From Paenibacillus amylolyticus (lineage in GTDB: Bacteria; Bacillota; Bacilli; Paenibacillales; Paenibacillaceae): a stretch of 64,000 nucleotides of DNA. The stretch spans positions 248,001 to 312,000 of the forward strand of contig NZ_BCNV01000001.1 of NCBI RefSeq assembly GCF_001570725.1, read 5' to 3'. Shown here in pieces: positions 28,896-38,357 of this stretch. Numbering within the stretch: the first letter of the stretch is position 1; each line of letters begins with the position of its first letter. A program made the translations under genes and the position numbers. The notes under the pieces were generated by a model. The model searched no databases, had not been told where the DNA came from, and saw only the letters and a program-made list of their open reading frames with translations.

Positions 28896-29909
28896 ATGAT
28901 ATTGAATATGGCGATCATCGGATTTGGGAACGCAGTGGTGAACTATCATTTGCCTTATCTGGACAAGAAAGAAAACATCAAGGTGAAGACGATATACCGT
29001 CGGGAGGAAGATCGGGTTGGCGATACAGAGCGTGAATCACTCTATCCCGAGATTACTTTTTCGACGAATATCGAAGACATATTGCAAGATGATGAGATTG
29101 AATTGATTGTTGTTGCCACCCATGTGGATAGCCATGTGGAGTACGCCAGGCTGGCATTGGAACACGGGAAACATGTGCTGGTGGAGAAACCTTTTGCCTC
29201 TACTTCTGCGGAAGCCAAAGATATCTTTGAACTAGCCAATCGTAAACATCTCATCGCCATGGCGAATCAAAATCGCAGATTTGATGGTGACTTTCTGACA
29301 TTGAGAAAAGTGATTGAGAGCGGCAAACTGGGGAATATTGTTGAAATCCAGTCCCACTATGACTATTTTCACCCACAGTATGCCAGAAGCGGATTTGGGT
29401 TGCTGCATGGTTTGGCCGTGCATACCATCGATCAGTTAATCTCCATTTATGGTGTAGCCGACCGAATTGATTATGATGTTCGGAGTTTGATCGCGCCGGG
29501 TGAATCCGATGATTATATCGATATTGATTTTCGTTATGGACGAATGAAGGCTACGATTAAGTGCAGCCTGCTTGTGAAGATCGAGCATCCGAAATTCATT
29601 GTACACGGGGATCGGGGAAGCTTCGTTAAATATAGCAGTGGGCACCAAACGAAAAGTGGAGATGGACGAACCAAGGTATCCATTGAAGCTGAATCAGAGG
29701 ATAACTGGGGTACGATTAGTTATGTGGACGATGAGGGAACATCACATACGGAGAAAGTTCCTTCGGAAGCAACGGACTATGGCATTTTATATGATCGACT
29801 GCTTCATGCCATTCGACATAACGGTGATAAACCGGTCTCGGATGATGAGGTTTTATATGTATTGGATATTTTACATGACGGAATCGAAGCGGCGAAGAAA
29901 GCCAACTGA
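28896..29909 (+). CDS. Gfo/Idh/MocA-family NAD(P)-dependent oxidoreductase, YhhX-like
   Basis: 337 residues. N-terminal Rossmann fold (AIIGFGNAVVNYHLPYL), the family motif VLVEKPFASTSAEAK near residue 95, and QNRRFDGDFLTLRKVIESGKLG in the second domain. These match E. coli YhhX as I recall it. Family members oxidise or epimerise sugars, inositols or amino sugars with NAD(P). AGAGGAGTGAG precedes the ATG. The next gene is a second family member 26 bp downstream, so the two enzymes probably act on related substrates. The specific substrate is not predictable. Confidence 0.85.
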   Translation: MILNMAIIGFGNAVVNYHLPYLDKKENIKVKTIYRREEDRVGDTERESLYPEITFSTNIEDILQDDEIELIVVATHVDSHVEYARLALEHGKHVLVEKPFASTSAEAKDIFELANRKHLIAMANQNRRFDGDFLTLRKVIESGKLGNIVEIQSHYDYFHPQYARSGFGLLHGLAVHTIDQLISIYGVADRIDYDVRSLIAPGESDDYIDIDFRYGRMKATIKCSLLVKIEHPKFIVHGDRGSFVKYSSGHQTKSGDGRTKVSIEAESEDNWGTISYVDDEGTSHTEKVPSEATDYGILYDRLLHAIRHNGDKPVSDDEVLYVLDILHDGIEAAKKAN

Positions 29910-29935
29910 CAAATCAACGACAGGAGCGAAACAAT

Positions 29936-30925
29936 ATGATGAATATAGCAACGATTGGTACAGGGTCCATTGTGGATGCCATTTTGTCCGCGATAAATGA
30001 ACTGGAAGATGTTACTTGTACAGCGATGTACTCCCGGAAGAAAGAAACAGCACAGGAGCTTGCGGGTAAATATGGGGTAAGTACAATCTATACAGACCTG
30101 GAATCCCTATTTTCAGATGCGAATGTAGATCTCGTATATATTGCTTCACCGAACAGCATGCATTACGAACAGGCCTATCAGGCACTACAACATGGCAAGC
30201 ATGTCGTATGTGAAAAACCGTTCACATCCACGCTTCAGGAAGCAGAGACGCTGATTGCACTTGCGAAAGAAAAGAATCTGTTGCTGTTTGAAGCCATCTC
30301 CAACATTCATCTGCCCAATATTAAAGTCATACAGGAGAAACTACCGAAGCTTGGTCCGATCAAACTCATCCAGTGTAACTACAGTCAATACTCGCGCAAA
30401 TACAATGATCTGCTTGCAGGGCAAACACCGAATGTATTTAATCCACAATTCTCTGGTGGAGCGCTGATGGATATCAATATTTATAATCTTCATTTGGTTA
30501 TGAATTTGTTCGGTAGTCCGAATGCCGTATCGTATACTGCCAACCAGCATGCAAAGGGCATTGATACGTCAGGAGTTGTGGTTCTCAAATATCCGGAATT
30601 TATTGCGGAGTGTGTAGGTGCCAAAGACACGAGCAGCATGAACTTTGTACTCATTCAGGGCGAGAAAGGTTATCTTCAGATTGTGGGAGGAGCAAACGGT
30701 TGCCGGGAGATCAAGCTTCAGATCGGGAATGAGCCTGCTGAGGAGTATAATGCGCAGACCAAATCCAATTGGCTGTACTATGAGTGGGAAGCGTTCAGGG
30801 ACATCCATGCAAGTGGTGACCACAAACGGTGTTACGAACTGCTCGAACACAGCCAATCTGTGATGAGTGTACTCATGAGTGCGCGTAAGGATGCCGGGAT
30901 TATATTTGCAGCGGACCAGCTTTAA
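29936..30925 (+). CDS. Gfo/Idh/MocA-family oxidoreductase
   Basis: 329 residues. Rossmann domain (ATIGTGSIVDAILSAIN), VVCEKPFTSTLQEAETLI near residue 92, then a dimerisation and substrate domain (EAISNIHLPNIKVIQEKL; FSGGALMDINIYNLHLVMNL). It differs clearly from the upstream gene product. AGGAG precedes two consecutive ATG codons (29936, 29939). Its stop is only 3 bp from the stop of the convergent RpiR-like gene, with no terminator between. Confidence 0.85.
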   Translation: MMNIATIGTGSIVDAILSAINELEDVTCTAMYSRKKETAQELAGKYGVSTIYTDLESLFSDANVDLVYIASPNSMHYEQAYQALQHGKHVVCEKPFTSTLQEAETLIALAKEKNLLLFEAISNIHLPNIKVIQEKLPKLGPIKLIQCNYSQYSRKYNDLLAGQTPNVFNPQFSGGALMDINIYNLHLVMNLFGSPNAVSYTANQHAKGIDTSGVVVLKYPEFIAECVGAKDTSSMNFVLIQGEKGYLQIVGGANGCREIKLQIGNEPAEEYNAQTKSNWLYYEWEAFRDIHASGDHKRCYELLEHSQSVMSVLMSARKDAGIIFAADQL

Positions 30926-30928
30926 TCG

Positions 30929-31723
30929 TTAATACGTATCGCTAATGCTGCTCATGTACAACATGTCGAAAATATAAAGTACCGAGACCATTGAAGACAT
31001 TTTGGACAGTCTTAACTGTTCATTGTATCCATAAGCCAGCAGCGTTTCATCACAATGTCTGGACAGCGTTGAATGGTTGTTGCCCGTAACCGCGATGACT
31101 TTCATCTGTTTGTTGCTGAGCACTTTGGCAGCTTCAATCATGGATTGATTCTCACCTGTGTGCGAGATAACAAAAGACAGCGTCAGGCTGTTGGGATTCA
31201 TCGTGTTCAAGTAATGCATGTTGGGACTATTGTGAGCAATCGCAGATATGCCGAGTTCATTCCACTTGGCACAAGCCTGTTGAGCCAGATAATAATTCAT
31301 ATCACTGCCATAGATATCGATACGTCCGGATTCTTTGACCCAGTTAGCGATTCGTAGCAAAACAGGAGCATTTAACATCCGGCGCGTATCATCCAGCGCC
31401 TGCTGATACAGGTAAGGAACCGAGTCGATGGCAGCCAGCACGTTGCCTTGTTCTGCAATTGCATGATCCTGCGTCTGCAACGCGGAAGGTATCTGTTGGT
31501 ATTCAAGAGCAAGCTTGAGCTGAAAGTCTGGGTACCCTTTGGTACCCAGCTTTTTGCATAGGCGAACAATGGTAGATGAGCTTGTATAGGTCTGCTGAGC
31601 CAGTTCATGGGCTGTAGAATCAAATACAACTTCGGGGTTGTTCAGGATATAGTTCACAATATGCTTCTCCTGTGCCGTTAATTGGGAAGCATATTTTAAT
31701 TTTTGAAGTAGTTTGGATTCCAT
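30929..31723 (-). CDS. RpiR/MurR-family transcriptional regulator
   Basis: 264 residues. N-terminal helix-turn-helix of the RpiR type (LTAQEKHIVNYILNNPEVVF; SSSTIVRLCKKLGTKGYPDF). The C-terminal SIS domain (about 110-250; GRIDIYGSDMNYYLAQQ, LSFVISHTGENQSMIEAAK) binds sugar phosphates. I prefer the ATG at 31723 (MESKLLQKLKYASQLT) with TGGAAG nearby; the frame extends to 31834 but that part reads as non-coding. It is convergent with the two oxidoreductase genes and may control sugar-derivative metabolism. Direct control of that pair is plausible but not shown. Confidence 0.8.
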   Translation of the reverse strand: MESKLLQKLKYASQLTAQEKHIVNYILNNPEVVFDSTAHELAQQTYTSSSTIVRLCKKLGTKGYPDFQLKLALEYQQIPSALQTQDHAIAEQGNVLAAIDSVPYLYQQALDDTRRMLNAPVLLRIANWVKESGRIDIYGSDMNYYLAQQACAKWNELGISAIAHNSPNMHYLNTMNPNSLTLSFVISHTGENQSMIEAAKVLSNKQMKVIAVTGNNHSTLSRHCDETLLAYGYNEQLRLSKMSSMVSVLYIFDMLYMSSISDTY

Positions 31724-32292
31724 GCTGTTCTTCCATTCCTCTCTATAATCATCCCAATATACATGTCTCCACATCATAACCTGCGTTTGTTTATTTCTCA
31801 ATCTGTTGAATTTCCTCGCTAAACTCCACATCATTCAGATCTGACTTTTTCACTTTAGTTGACGACTATTCCATAGCGTAACTAGACGAAGCAGAACCAA
31901 ACTTCAAAGGCATGACGAAAAAAAATGTATCTCTCCGTCAATAGTCCCGGATGGAGGGTGCGCACTTCCCATCAATTCTACTTCAAATCGGGTCTAAGGT
32001 TTGTTTTCACTATGGCCTGTACGATGTATCCTTATTTTAAGGGTAGAACATCCGTTTCATTGCTCTTCATAACGTGGTAATGAAAGATAAGGCCTTCCGT
32101 CTCATGAATGTCTGAAATATTCATCTAACGCCGGTCTTGGTTATCCAAGGCCGGCTTGACGTGATATTTTGGCGTACCTGTCACGGGAATGTCTGTTTTT
32201 AACGATTACATAATAAATTCGTCTAACACATCCATATGAATACATCGTATGGGTACATATTGTGTTTGGACGTAGAGGAAGGTGAGTGAGTC
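31724..32292. other. Long intergenic region between the RpiR-like and Hsp90-like genes
   Basis: A 569-bp divergent region. The only clear structure is the hairpin GCCGGTCTTGG-TTAT-CCAAGGCCGGC at 32130-32155 (one G-T pair), which lacks a T tract and so is not a standard terminator. CTCTCCGTC/GATGGAG near 31931-31958 is a weaker inverted repeat. No open frame of note and no confident promoter. Confidence 0.5.
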
Positions 32293-34128
32293 ATGACAGC
32301 ATCTAATGAATATCGTTTTCAAGTGAACCTGAGTGGTATGATCCAGATATTATCCAACCATCTATATAGCAGTCCGAAAGTGTTCTTGCGCGAGCTGATG
32401 CAGAATGCGACTGATGCGATTACCGCAAGAACGGAGGCGGAGCCAGGATATCAGGGTGAAGTGCGTGTTGAACTGACAGGAACCGGGGAGCAACTGACCA
32501 TGATGGTGGAGGACAACGGCATCGGCTTGACTGAAGCTGATATCCATGAATTCCTGGCCATGATTGGACAATCCTCGAAACGGGGGCAGCAAGCGCTGCT
32601 GGACGGAGAGACTTCATTTATCGGACGTTTCGGGATCGGGTTGTTATCCTGTTTCATGGTGAGTCATGAAATTGTCATGCTGACGCAATCCGCGAAGGGC
32701 GGACCTTCAATGGAGTGGCGGGGCAAGCCGGATGGCACCTATACGATTCGGCAGTTGGACACACAGCTGTCCCCAGGCACCAAAGTATATCTGCGCTGCA
32801 CACCAGACGCGGTTCACTACTTTGAAGCGGATTATGTGAAAGAGGCCTTGTTCTATTACGGAGCGTTATTGCCGTATCCGGTCACGCTGCATCATGAAGG
32901 TGTGCAACATGTGGTGAATAGCGAGACGCCGATCTGGCTGATGGACCCTGCACTCGCACGTTCACGCAGAGCAGAGGTATTGGCTTTTGGTGAACGTCTG
33001 CTTGGGGAGAAGTTCCAGGACTTCATTCCATTGACGACCGCTTCAGGCCGTACCGGAGGTATTGCTTTTGTACTGCCACACGCAGTTAATCTGAATGCCA
33101 AGCGTTCTCACCGGGTGTATCTGAAGCGAATGCTGATTTCCGAGAAAGCAGAGAACATTTTGCCAGAGTGGGCTTTCTTCGTGAAATGTCTAATTTGGAC
33201 AGATGAGCTTCAACCGACGGCTTCACGAGAACATTTTTATGAAAATGAAAAACTGGAGGAAGTTCGCTCCGAACTCGGAGACGCACTTCGCAAGGGACTG
33301 GTCGACATGGCCGAGAGCCAGACGGAACGTCTACAGAAGCTAATTCGTCTGCATGCCCTGTCCATGAAGGCACTTGCTGTTCAGGATCAAGCATTCTTCG
33401 CGATGATTCACCGCTGGCTGCCATTTGAGAGCACCAGAGGACACCGGGAGCTGGGTGAGCTGATCGATGAAGGAGAGACATTGTATTTCACGTCCTCTGT
33501 CGATGAGTACCGTCAGATTCATCATGTGGCATCGGCACAATCGATGCTGGTTATTAACGGTGGCTACATCTATGACAGTGAGTTGATGGCGACACTGCCG
33601 ATGGCTGTGCACAATGTACGCACGGAACGGCTAGAGCCGGATCAGGTCTCGATGAGCTTCACGGATGTGCCACCGGCTGAGCGTAATCAGTATTATGATG
33701 CGTTGCGACTCGCCGATTCTGCTCTGCAGCGCTTCCGTTGTCGAGCAGAGGTGAAAGGTTTCAAGCCGTCGGATCTGCCGGTGTTGTTCACTCTTTCGCA
33801 GGAATCCTCAACACTCCGTGCGCTGGAAAAAGCAAGCGAAGAGAGCACGGAATTGTTCTCATCCATCCTGGGCTCCTTATCCTCTGGAATCAGTTCGGCG
33901 GGATATTCAACCTTGTACCTGAATGTGAACAATCCGATTATTGAGCGTGTGCTAACGTCACCGGATGACCAAATGACGCCGATTGCCATTGAGATGTTGT
34001 ATGTTAATGCATTGATGATGGGTCATTATGCGATGAACCGGCAGGAGTTGGAAGTGCTGAATCAGGGCATCGTTCGTTTTATTGATTGGGGTTTGCGTGC
34101 AAATACAGATCGTAAGGGGGATGCCTGA
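32293..34128 (+). CDS. HSP90-family ATPase, divergent from HtpG
   Basis: 611 residues. The GHKL ATP-binding domain is intact: ELMQNATDAITAR (about residue 35), DNGIGLTEADI (about 74), GRFGIGLLSCFMV (about 115) and PGTKVYLRC. The middle domain retains the catalytic-loop-like ASREHFYENEKLEE (near 312). It is shorter and diverges from HtpG in the C-terminal third, and the family resembles the separate 'HSP90 family protein' group. GAAGGTGAG precedes the ATG. The next gene starts inside the stop codon (TGATG), so the two proteins are translationally coupled and probably work together. Client and function are unknown. Confidence 0.85.
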   Translation: MTASNEYRFQVNLSGMIQILSNHLYSSPKVFLRELMQNATDAITARTEAEPGYQGEVRVELTGTGEQLTMMVEDNGIGLTEADIHEFLAMIGQSSKRGQQALLDGETSFIGRFGIGLLSCFMVSHEIVMLTQSAKGGPSMEWRGKPDGTYTIRQLDTQLSPGTKVYLRCTPDAVHYFEADYVKEALFYYGALLPYPVTLHHEGVQHVVNSETPIWLMDPALARSRRAEVLAFGERLLGEKFQDFIPLTTASGRTGGIAFVLPHAVNLNAKRSHRVYLKRMLISEKAENILPEWAFFVKCLIWTDELQPTASREHFYENEKLEEVRSELGDALRKGLVDMAESQTERLQKLIRLHALSMKALAVQDQAFFAMIHRWLPFESTRGHRELGELIDEGETLYFTSSVDEYRQIHHVASAQSMLVINGGYIYDSELMATLPMAVHNVRTERLEPDQVSMSFTDVPPAERNQYYDALRLADSALQRFRCRAEVKGFKPSDLPVLFTLSQESSTLRALEKASEESTELFSSILGSLSSGISSAGYSTLYLNVNNPIIERVLTSPDDQMTPIAIEMLYVNALMMGHYAMNRQELEVLNQGIVRFIDWGLRANTDRKGDA

Positions 34129-35177
34129 TGAAGACAGAGATGGATTTTGAGGAATTGATGGACGAGGCTTACGGCTTGCCTAATGGTCCGGCGAAGCTGG
34201 GTATGCTGGAGGAAGTAGCAAGAGTTGCCGATGTGAACGGCATGGAAGAAGAAGCATATGAAGCAAGATCGGAGATTGTGGAGACAGCAACATTCTGCGG
34301 TTATCCGATGAAGGCACTGATTGCTTTTTCCTGGCAGCTGGGCAAGTTCGACCAACAGCCAGAAGAATATGATGAAGAAACGTTAATGTGGTCGTATAAA
34401 TGGATTCTAGGCAAACTATCCAGTTTCCCGGAAGTATCACGCGATAAAATAATGGAGCTGCTTGAGGACTTCGGACAGCGTTTCAAGTCATTTGGCTACA
34501 GCGAACGTTCGTATTGGTACTATCGATTCCGCATCTCTATGGATCTTGGGGAGCTGGAGGAGGCAGGAAGCAGTTATGCCAAGTTCAGAACGATGGATCG
34601 AGACTTTATGAGTGACTGTGAAGCCTGTGAACAGGATGAGATGATGCGTTATTTTATCCTTACTGGTGACGACGAGAAGGTGCTTGAAATGGCAAAACCT
34701 ATCTTGAAAGGCCGGATGAGCTGCGCGGAGATTCCGCATCTTACGTTGTCGGAGATCTTGATGCCACTCTACCGTTTGGGGCGGACTGCGGAAGCAGACA
34801 AGCATCAGCAAAAGGGCTACCGGTTGATCAAGGGTCAAAATGATTTTGTGAGAAGCTTTGCTGAGCAGATGGATTATCTTGCACGTACCAATCCGGCGAA
34901 GGGGATTGATGTGCTGGAAGAAAGTCTGGTGTTTGCGATGGCTAATGAAGATCCATTTGCCAAAATGTTGTTCTACGCCAGAACGGCACCATTGTTACGC
35001 CGCTGGGCGGACGAATCCCCGGAATACCGATTACGTCTGCCTGCGTCCTTCCCGTATGAAGGAGATCCAGGAGATTTGCGTAAACTGGCGGATTATTTTG
35101 CGGGATATGCCCAAACAGCGGCGGACAAGTACGACCAGCGTAATGGCAATCGTCATGTCTCTTCATTGCTCGGATAG
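34128..35177 (+). CDS. Helical-repeat (TPR-like) partner of the HSP90-family protein
   Basis: 349 residues, almost entirely predicted helices in pairs of about 35-40 residues (for example MLEEVARVADVNGMEEEAYEAR; EILMPLYRLGRTAEADKHQQKGY; FAEQMDYLARTNPAKGIDVLEE), which fits a tetratricopeptide-like superhelix. It is acidic and cytosolic, with no catalytic motif. A cysteine-containing loop (SDCEACEQDEM) lies near residue 163. Its ATG overlaps the upstream TGA by one base. In eukaryotes TPR proteins are Hsp90 co-chaperones; the same arrangement here suggests a dedicated cofactor, by inference. Confidence 0.7.
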   Translation: MKTEMDFEELMDEAYGLPNGPAKLGMLEEVARVADVNGMEEEAYEARSEIVETATFCGYPMKALIAFSWQLGKFDQQPEEYDEETLMWSYKWILGKLSSFPEVSRDKIMELLEDFGQRFKSFGYSERSYWYYRFRISMDLGELEEAGSSYAKFRTMDRDFMSDCEACEQDEMMRYFILTGDDEKVLEMAKPILKGRMSCAEIPHLTLSEILMPLYRLGRTAEADKHQQKGYRLIKGQNDFVRSFAEQMDYLARTNPAKGIDVLEESLVFAMANEDPFAKMLFYARTAPLLRRWADESPEYRLRLPASFPYEGDPGDLRKLADYFAGYAQTAADKYDQRNGNRHVSSLLG

Positions 35178-35228
35178 GAACTGATATAACCCCGTAATAG
35201 ATAGAATTGTAAGTTATGAAAAGTAAAG

Positions 35229-35278
35229 AAACAGGCTTGTTCGAGAAGGATTTTACCCTTCCGAACAAGCCTGTTTGT
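35229..35278. terminator. Bidirectional terminator between the HSP90 module and the SLH serine hydrolase
   Basis: AAACAGGCTTGTTCG pairs perfectly with CGAACAAGCCTGTTT, enclosing AGAAGG/CCTTC. T tracts are short on both strands, but the long GC-containing stem and convergent stops support termination. Confidence 0.85.
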
Positions 35279-35327
35279 CATACATCATGAGGATGATAGA
35301 TCTAATCGGTTTGAAGATGTTTTATTT

Positions 35328-37535
35328 TTATTGTGCTGGTGCTGCAGAAGGGACTGTCGCTGGTACAGGAACCGGCGCAGTTTCAGATGTCTCATCTGCA
35401 GGCTCGGCTCCTTCAGCAGGTTCTGCTTGTGGTTGCTGAGCCGCCATCAGTTCAGCGACGATTTGATCAGTTGGTTGTGTGAGCAGTGCATACATAATCG
35501 CAGCCTCTTCCTGACGAATCAGAGGTTTGCGGGAAAGGAAATCAACAGAACCATCCTCCAGTACCTTCACCTCAGGTCCGTGGATACCGAGCGTATACAT
35601 CATCTGAATGGCTGGTACAGCCCATTCATCTGTGTGCCCCGCAAGTTTCACATCATTGAACAGTTCGCTAGGATATTGCAGTTGCATAACTCTCCACATC
35701 ATGACCATGGCTTCCTGTCGGATAATCACTTGATCTGGCTTAAACTGCTGTTCGTCCGTGCCAGTAATCATACCTAGTTCATATCCAAGTTGAATATATC
35801 CGGCTGCCGCATGGTCTGCCCAGTCGGTGCCAGCAGGAGGCGTCGTTTTGCTGGGTTTCAATCCACTCAGTTTAAGCGTGTTCTCAATAAATTCAGCTCG
35901 TGTCACAGCTGATTTTGGTTGGAAAGACTTGCTAGCATCATTCTCATAATATCCAAGAGATTGTATGGCATAGATTGCTTCAGCATAAGGACTGTTCTCA
36001 CGAACATCCCGGAAGCCCATAGGTTTTTGTCCTTTTTTCTCATAGCCCATAGGGTTGAGGTAAGGTTCTTTCATGTATGTGGTGCCATCTGCATATTCTT
36101 TGAATGCTGTGAATTGACCAGTCAATTCATCCTTGAAGAGATTATCTTCCACTTGAATCAGGTTGCGTTGACCCAGGAATACATCGTTAATACTCAGTTG
36201 TCCTGGCTTATCCCCGCCACCTTTCAAGGAACTTACAATCGTGCTAAGTCGAAGATCCGCGTACAATCCGGTAAAGCGTTGCAGCTCAGCTGCGGATTGC
36301 GGCGTGTATTCCTTGAACTGTACAGGCTCTGCATATTGTGGGAAGAAATTTTGTATGAATGCCGGGTAGAACAGATTACGAAGTGCTCCATTCTGATTAT
36401 ACGTCAGGAAGACGCCTGTATTTTGCTCAGGAATAAGGAAGAGATAAGAGCTGAATCCAGTCAGGTCGCCTGCTTTCGTAATAATTTTTGGACTACTTCC
36501 TGCACCTGGAAGCTGAAATGCAGCTTCGAATCCATACGTGGTGTTCGGTAACAGGGGATGAATGGAGGAACGGTATTGTTCCATGCTTTTCACTGTGGAT
36601 TCCTTGAGAATCCGCTCGTTGTCCTTCACGCCATCATTCAGGAACGCAATCATGAATTTCCCGATGTCCTCTGCGGTAGACAGCATGCCGCCTTGAGGCA
36701 TTGGCGTTGGAGCGATGGTGTACAGATCCAGCGGGTTGTGTGTCGCATCATAGCCTGTAGCTAGTTGCTTTTGGAACTTTTCGTCCAGCATGAAGCTGCT
36801 GTTATCCATGCCTAGCGGTTTGAAGATATGTTGTTGCATATAAGATTCAAAGGGCTCACCGCTTACGTTCTCGACAATCATGCCGAGTAGCAAAAACGAG
36901 AAGTTATCGTACATGTAGGCACTACCAGGCTCTCGAACGACAGGAGGCATATGCTGCTGTGCGTAATCCTCCATCGCTATGTACTTGTCGAAATCAGTAT
37001 GGATGTCTTCCTGCTGTGGATCACGAATCTCGAATCCGGTCGTGTGTGTGAGCAGGTTCTCCACAGTAACAGGTTTGTCAAAAGGATTATCGAATTCGAG
37101 TCCTTTCACATAGGTCTGAAAATCAGCTTGCAGATCAACCTTGCCTTGCTCCACCAGCTGCATTACAGCTGCTGACGTGAACGTTTTGGAGACAGAGGCT
37201 ACACGGAAAGCGGTTTTTTTCGGATCGATAGCTGTTTTGCTCTCCACATCGGAGAAACCATATCCTTTTTCCGCCAGAACTTTGCCATCCTTCACAACAA
37301 CAACGGAAGCTCCAACATAATGGGCCTCTGCCTCAGGTGAATCGAAGAATGAATCCAGAAAAGCTGCAGCCGATTCGGTTGTCAGCGCTTTCGTCTTTCC
37401 TTGCTCAGCAGCTACTGGAGTCGGGGTATCCGCCTGAACCGCGGGTACCCACAGACTGAGTGACAGAACCACAGCCATGAAGGCTCCAGTTAGGGAGGTG
37501 AACCTGAAGCGGGTGTTTCGTTTGGATAAATGCAT
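35328..37535 (-). CDS. Secreted beta-lactamase-fold serine hydrolase with SLH domains
   Basis: 735 residues. Signal peptide (1-35, ending AVQADT). The class C beta-lactamase/D-aminopeptidase domain spans about 50-400, with the nucleophile in SVSKTFTS (SxxK), the tyrosine motif YMYDNFSF (YxN) and LTHTTGF nearby. A beta-barrel-like region follows (410-510), then three SLH-like repeats (about 515-690) and a Pro/Ala/Glu-rich tail of about 45 residues. It should sit on the cell wall and may act on peptidoglycan stems or small peptides/esters. GGAG precedes the ATG. It is the last gene after an HTH regulator and a DUF3169 protein and may share their operon. Confidence 0.85.
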   Translation of the reverse strand: MHLSKRNTRFRFTSLTGAFMAVVLSLSLWVPAVQADTPTPVAAEQGKTKALTTESAAAFLDSFFDSPEAEAHYVGASVVVVKDGKVLAEKGYGFSDVESKTAIDPKKTAFRVASVSKTFTSAAVMQLVEQGKVDLQADFQTYVKGLEFDNPFDKPVTVENLLTHTTGFEIRDPQQEDIHTDFDKYIAMEDYAQQHMPPVVREPGSAYMYDNFSFLLLGMIVENVSGEPFESYMQQHIFKPLGMDNSSFMLDEKFQKQLATGYDATHNPLDLYTIAPTPMPQGGMLSTAEDIGKFMIAFLNDGVKDNERILKESTVKSMEQYRSSIHPLLPNTTYGFEAAFQLPGAGSSPKIITKAGDLTGFSSYLFLIPEQNTGVFLTYNQNGALRNLFYPAFIQNFFPQYAEPVQFKEYTPQSAAELQRFTGLYADLRLSTIVSSLKGGGDKPGQLSINDVFLGQRNLIQVEDNLFKDELTGQFTAFKEYADGTTYMKEPYLNPMGYEKKGQKPMGFRDVRENSPYAEAIYAIQSLGYYENDASKSFQPKSAVTRAEFIENTLKLSGLKPSKTTPPAGTDWADHAAAGYIQLGYELGMITGTDEQQFKPDQVIIRQEAMVMMWRVMQLQYPSELFNDVKLAGHTDEWAVPAIQMMYTLGIHGPEVKVLEDGSVDFLSRKPLIRQEEAAIMYALLTQPTDQIVAELMAAQQPQAEPAEGAEPADETSETAPVPVPATVPSAAPAQ

Positions 37536-37585
37536 GCAAACACTCCTTTATGAAAATATTTACAAAATAGTTACTCACCCATGTA

Positions 37586-38356
37586 TTACTGATTACTCGC
37601 ACGATAGGTTTCACGATAATAGATTCCGATGTTGGCAATCCAGATAATAGAGAGCATAACGATTGGGAATGGAGCGAAGGTAAATAGAACCGAATACAGC
37701 ACCATGGACAACATGCCGACACCGAGCAACAGGTTCATCATTTGGAAAGAACGATAGGCTGCGCGATACACGATCCATTTCTCACCTTCATCGAGTTTCT
37801 CGAAATGATCTTTCTTCATATTGCGCGAGTTGAGATCCAGTGCACGATCAGGGAAATAACGGTTATATCTTTTGAGCGTCAGACTTTGCAGGATCACAAC
37901 GAGGAAAATGGAGATACATGCACCAATGAGATTCACGAGGTTAAACAGTTCTGGGAAATTCGGCATGTTTCTGTTGGATGCGTACAAGGACAAGGCCAGT
38001 GCTGCCCAGGTAAACGCAACAATAACACTGAATCCGCTGAGGATCATCGCTTTTCCAAGGGAACGCTCCGCGGGTGAGATTAGTGAATCAGACTCTCCAT
38101 AAGTATCTTCCTCCATCGGAGGAACAGATGGCGTGCGGGAGAGACTGAATATGTTCCACAACATCATAACCACCAACGAAGCAGCCAGTACTGCAAATAA
38201 AAGATCATAGTCATAGTACACGGACAGCGTCCAGTTCAGGTCAGAAGGGACTTTACGGACCCCGCTAGCTCCGATAAAACCAACTACAGCGCCACCTGCT
38301 GCATACAAGGGAAGACGCAACCGCTTCTTAATGGATGAGGATGATGAACTTTTCAA
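37586..38356 (-). CDS. DUF3169-family membrane protein
   Basis: 256 residues with five to six membrane segments (PLYAAGGAVVGFIGASG; LLFAVLAASLVVMMLWNIF; AMILSGFSVIVAFTWAALAL; NLIGACISIFLVVILQSL; two near the C-terminus). It resembles the DUF3169 proteins that accompany small XRE regulators. I choose the TTG at 38356, 5 nt after GGTGGAG. The upstream GTG at 38368 is part of that ribosome site. The TAG of the HTH gene ends one base before this TTG, so the pair is tightly coupled. Function unknown; related pairs are sometimes linked to bacteriocin or stress immunity. Confidence 0.7.
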   Translation of the reverse strand: MKSSSSSSIKKRLRLPLYAAGGAVVGFIGASGVRKVPSDLNWTLSVYYDYDLLFAVLAASLVVMMLWNIFSLSRTPSVPPMEEDTYGESDSLISPAERSLGKAMILSGFSVIVAFTWAALALSLYASNRNMPNFPELFNLVNLIGACISIFLVVILQSLTLKRYNRYFPDRALDLNSRNMKKDHFEKLDEGEKWIVYRAAYRSFQMMNLLLGVGMLSMVLYSVLFTFAPFPIVMLSIIWIANIGIYYRETYRASNQ

Positions 38357-38357
38357 T

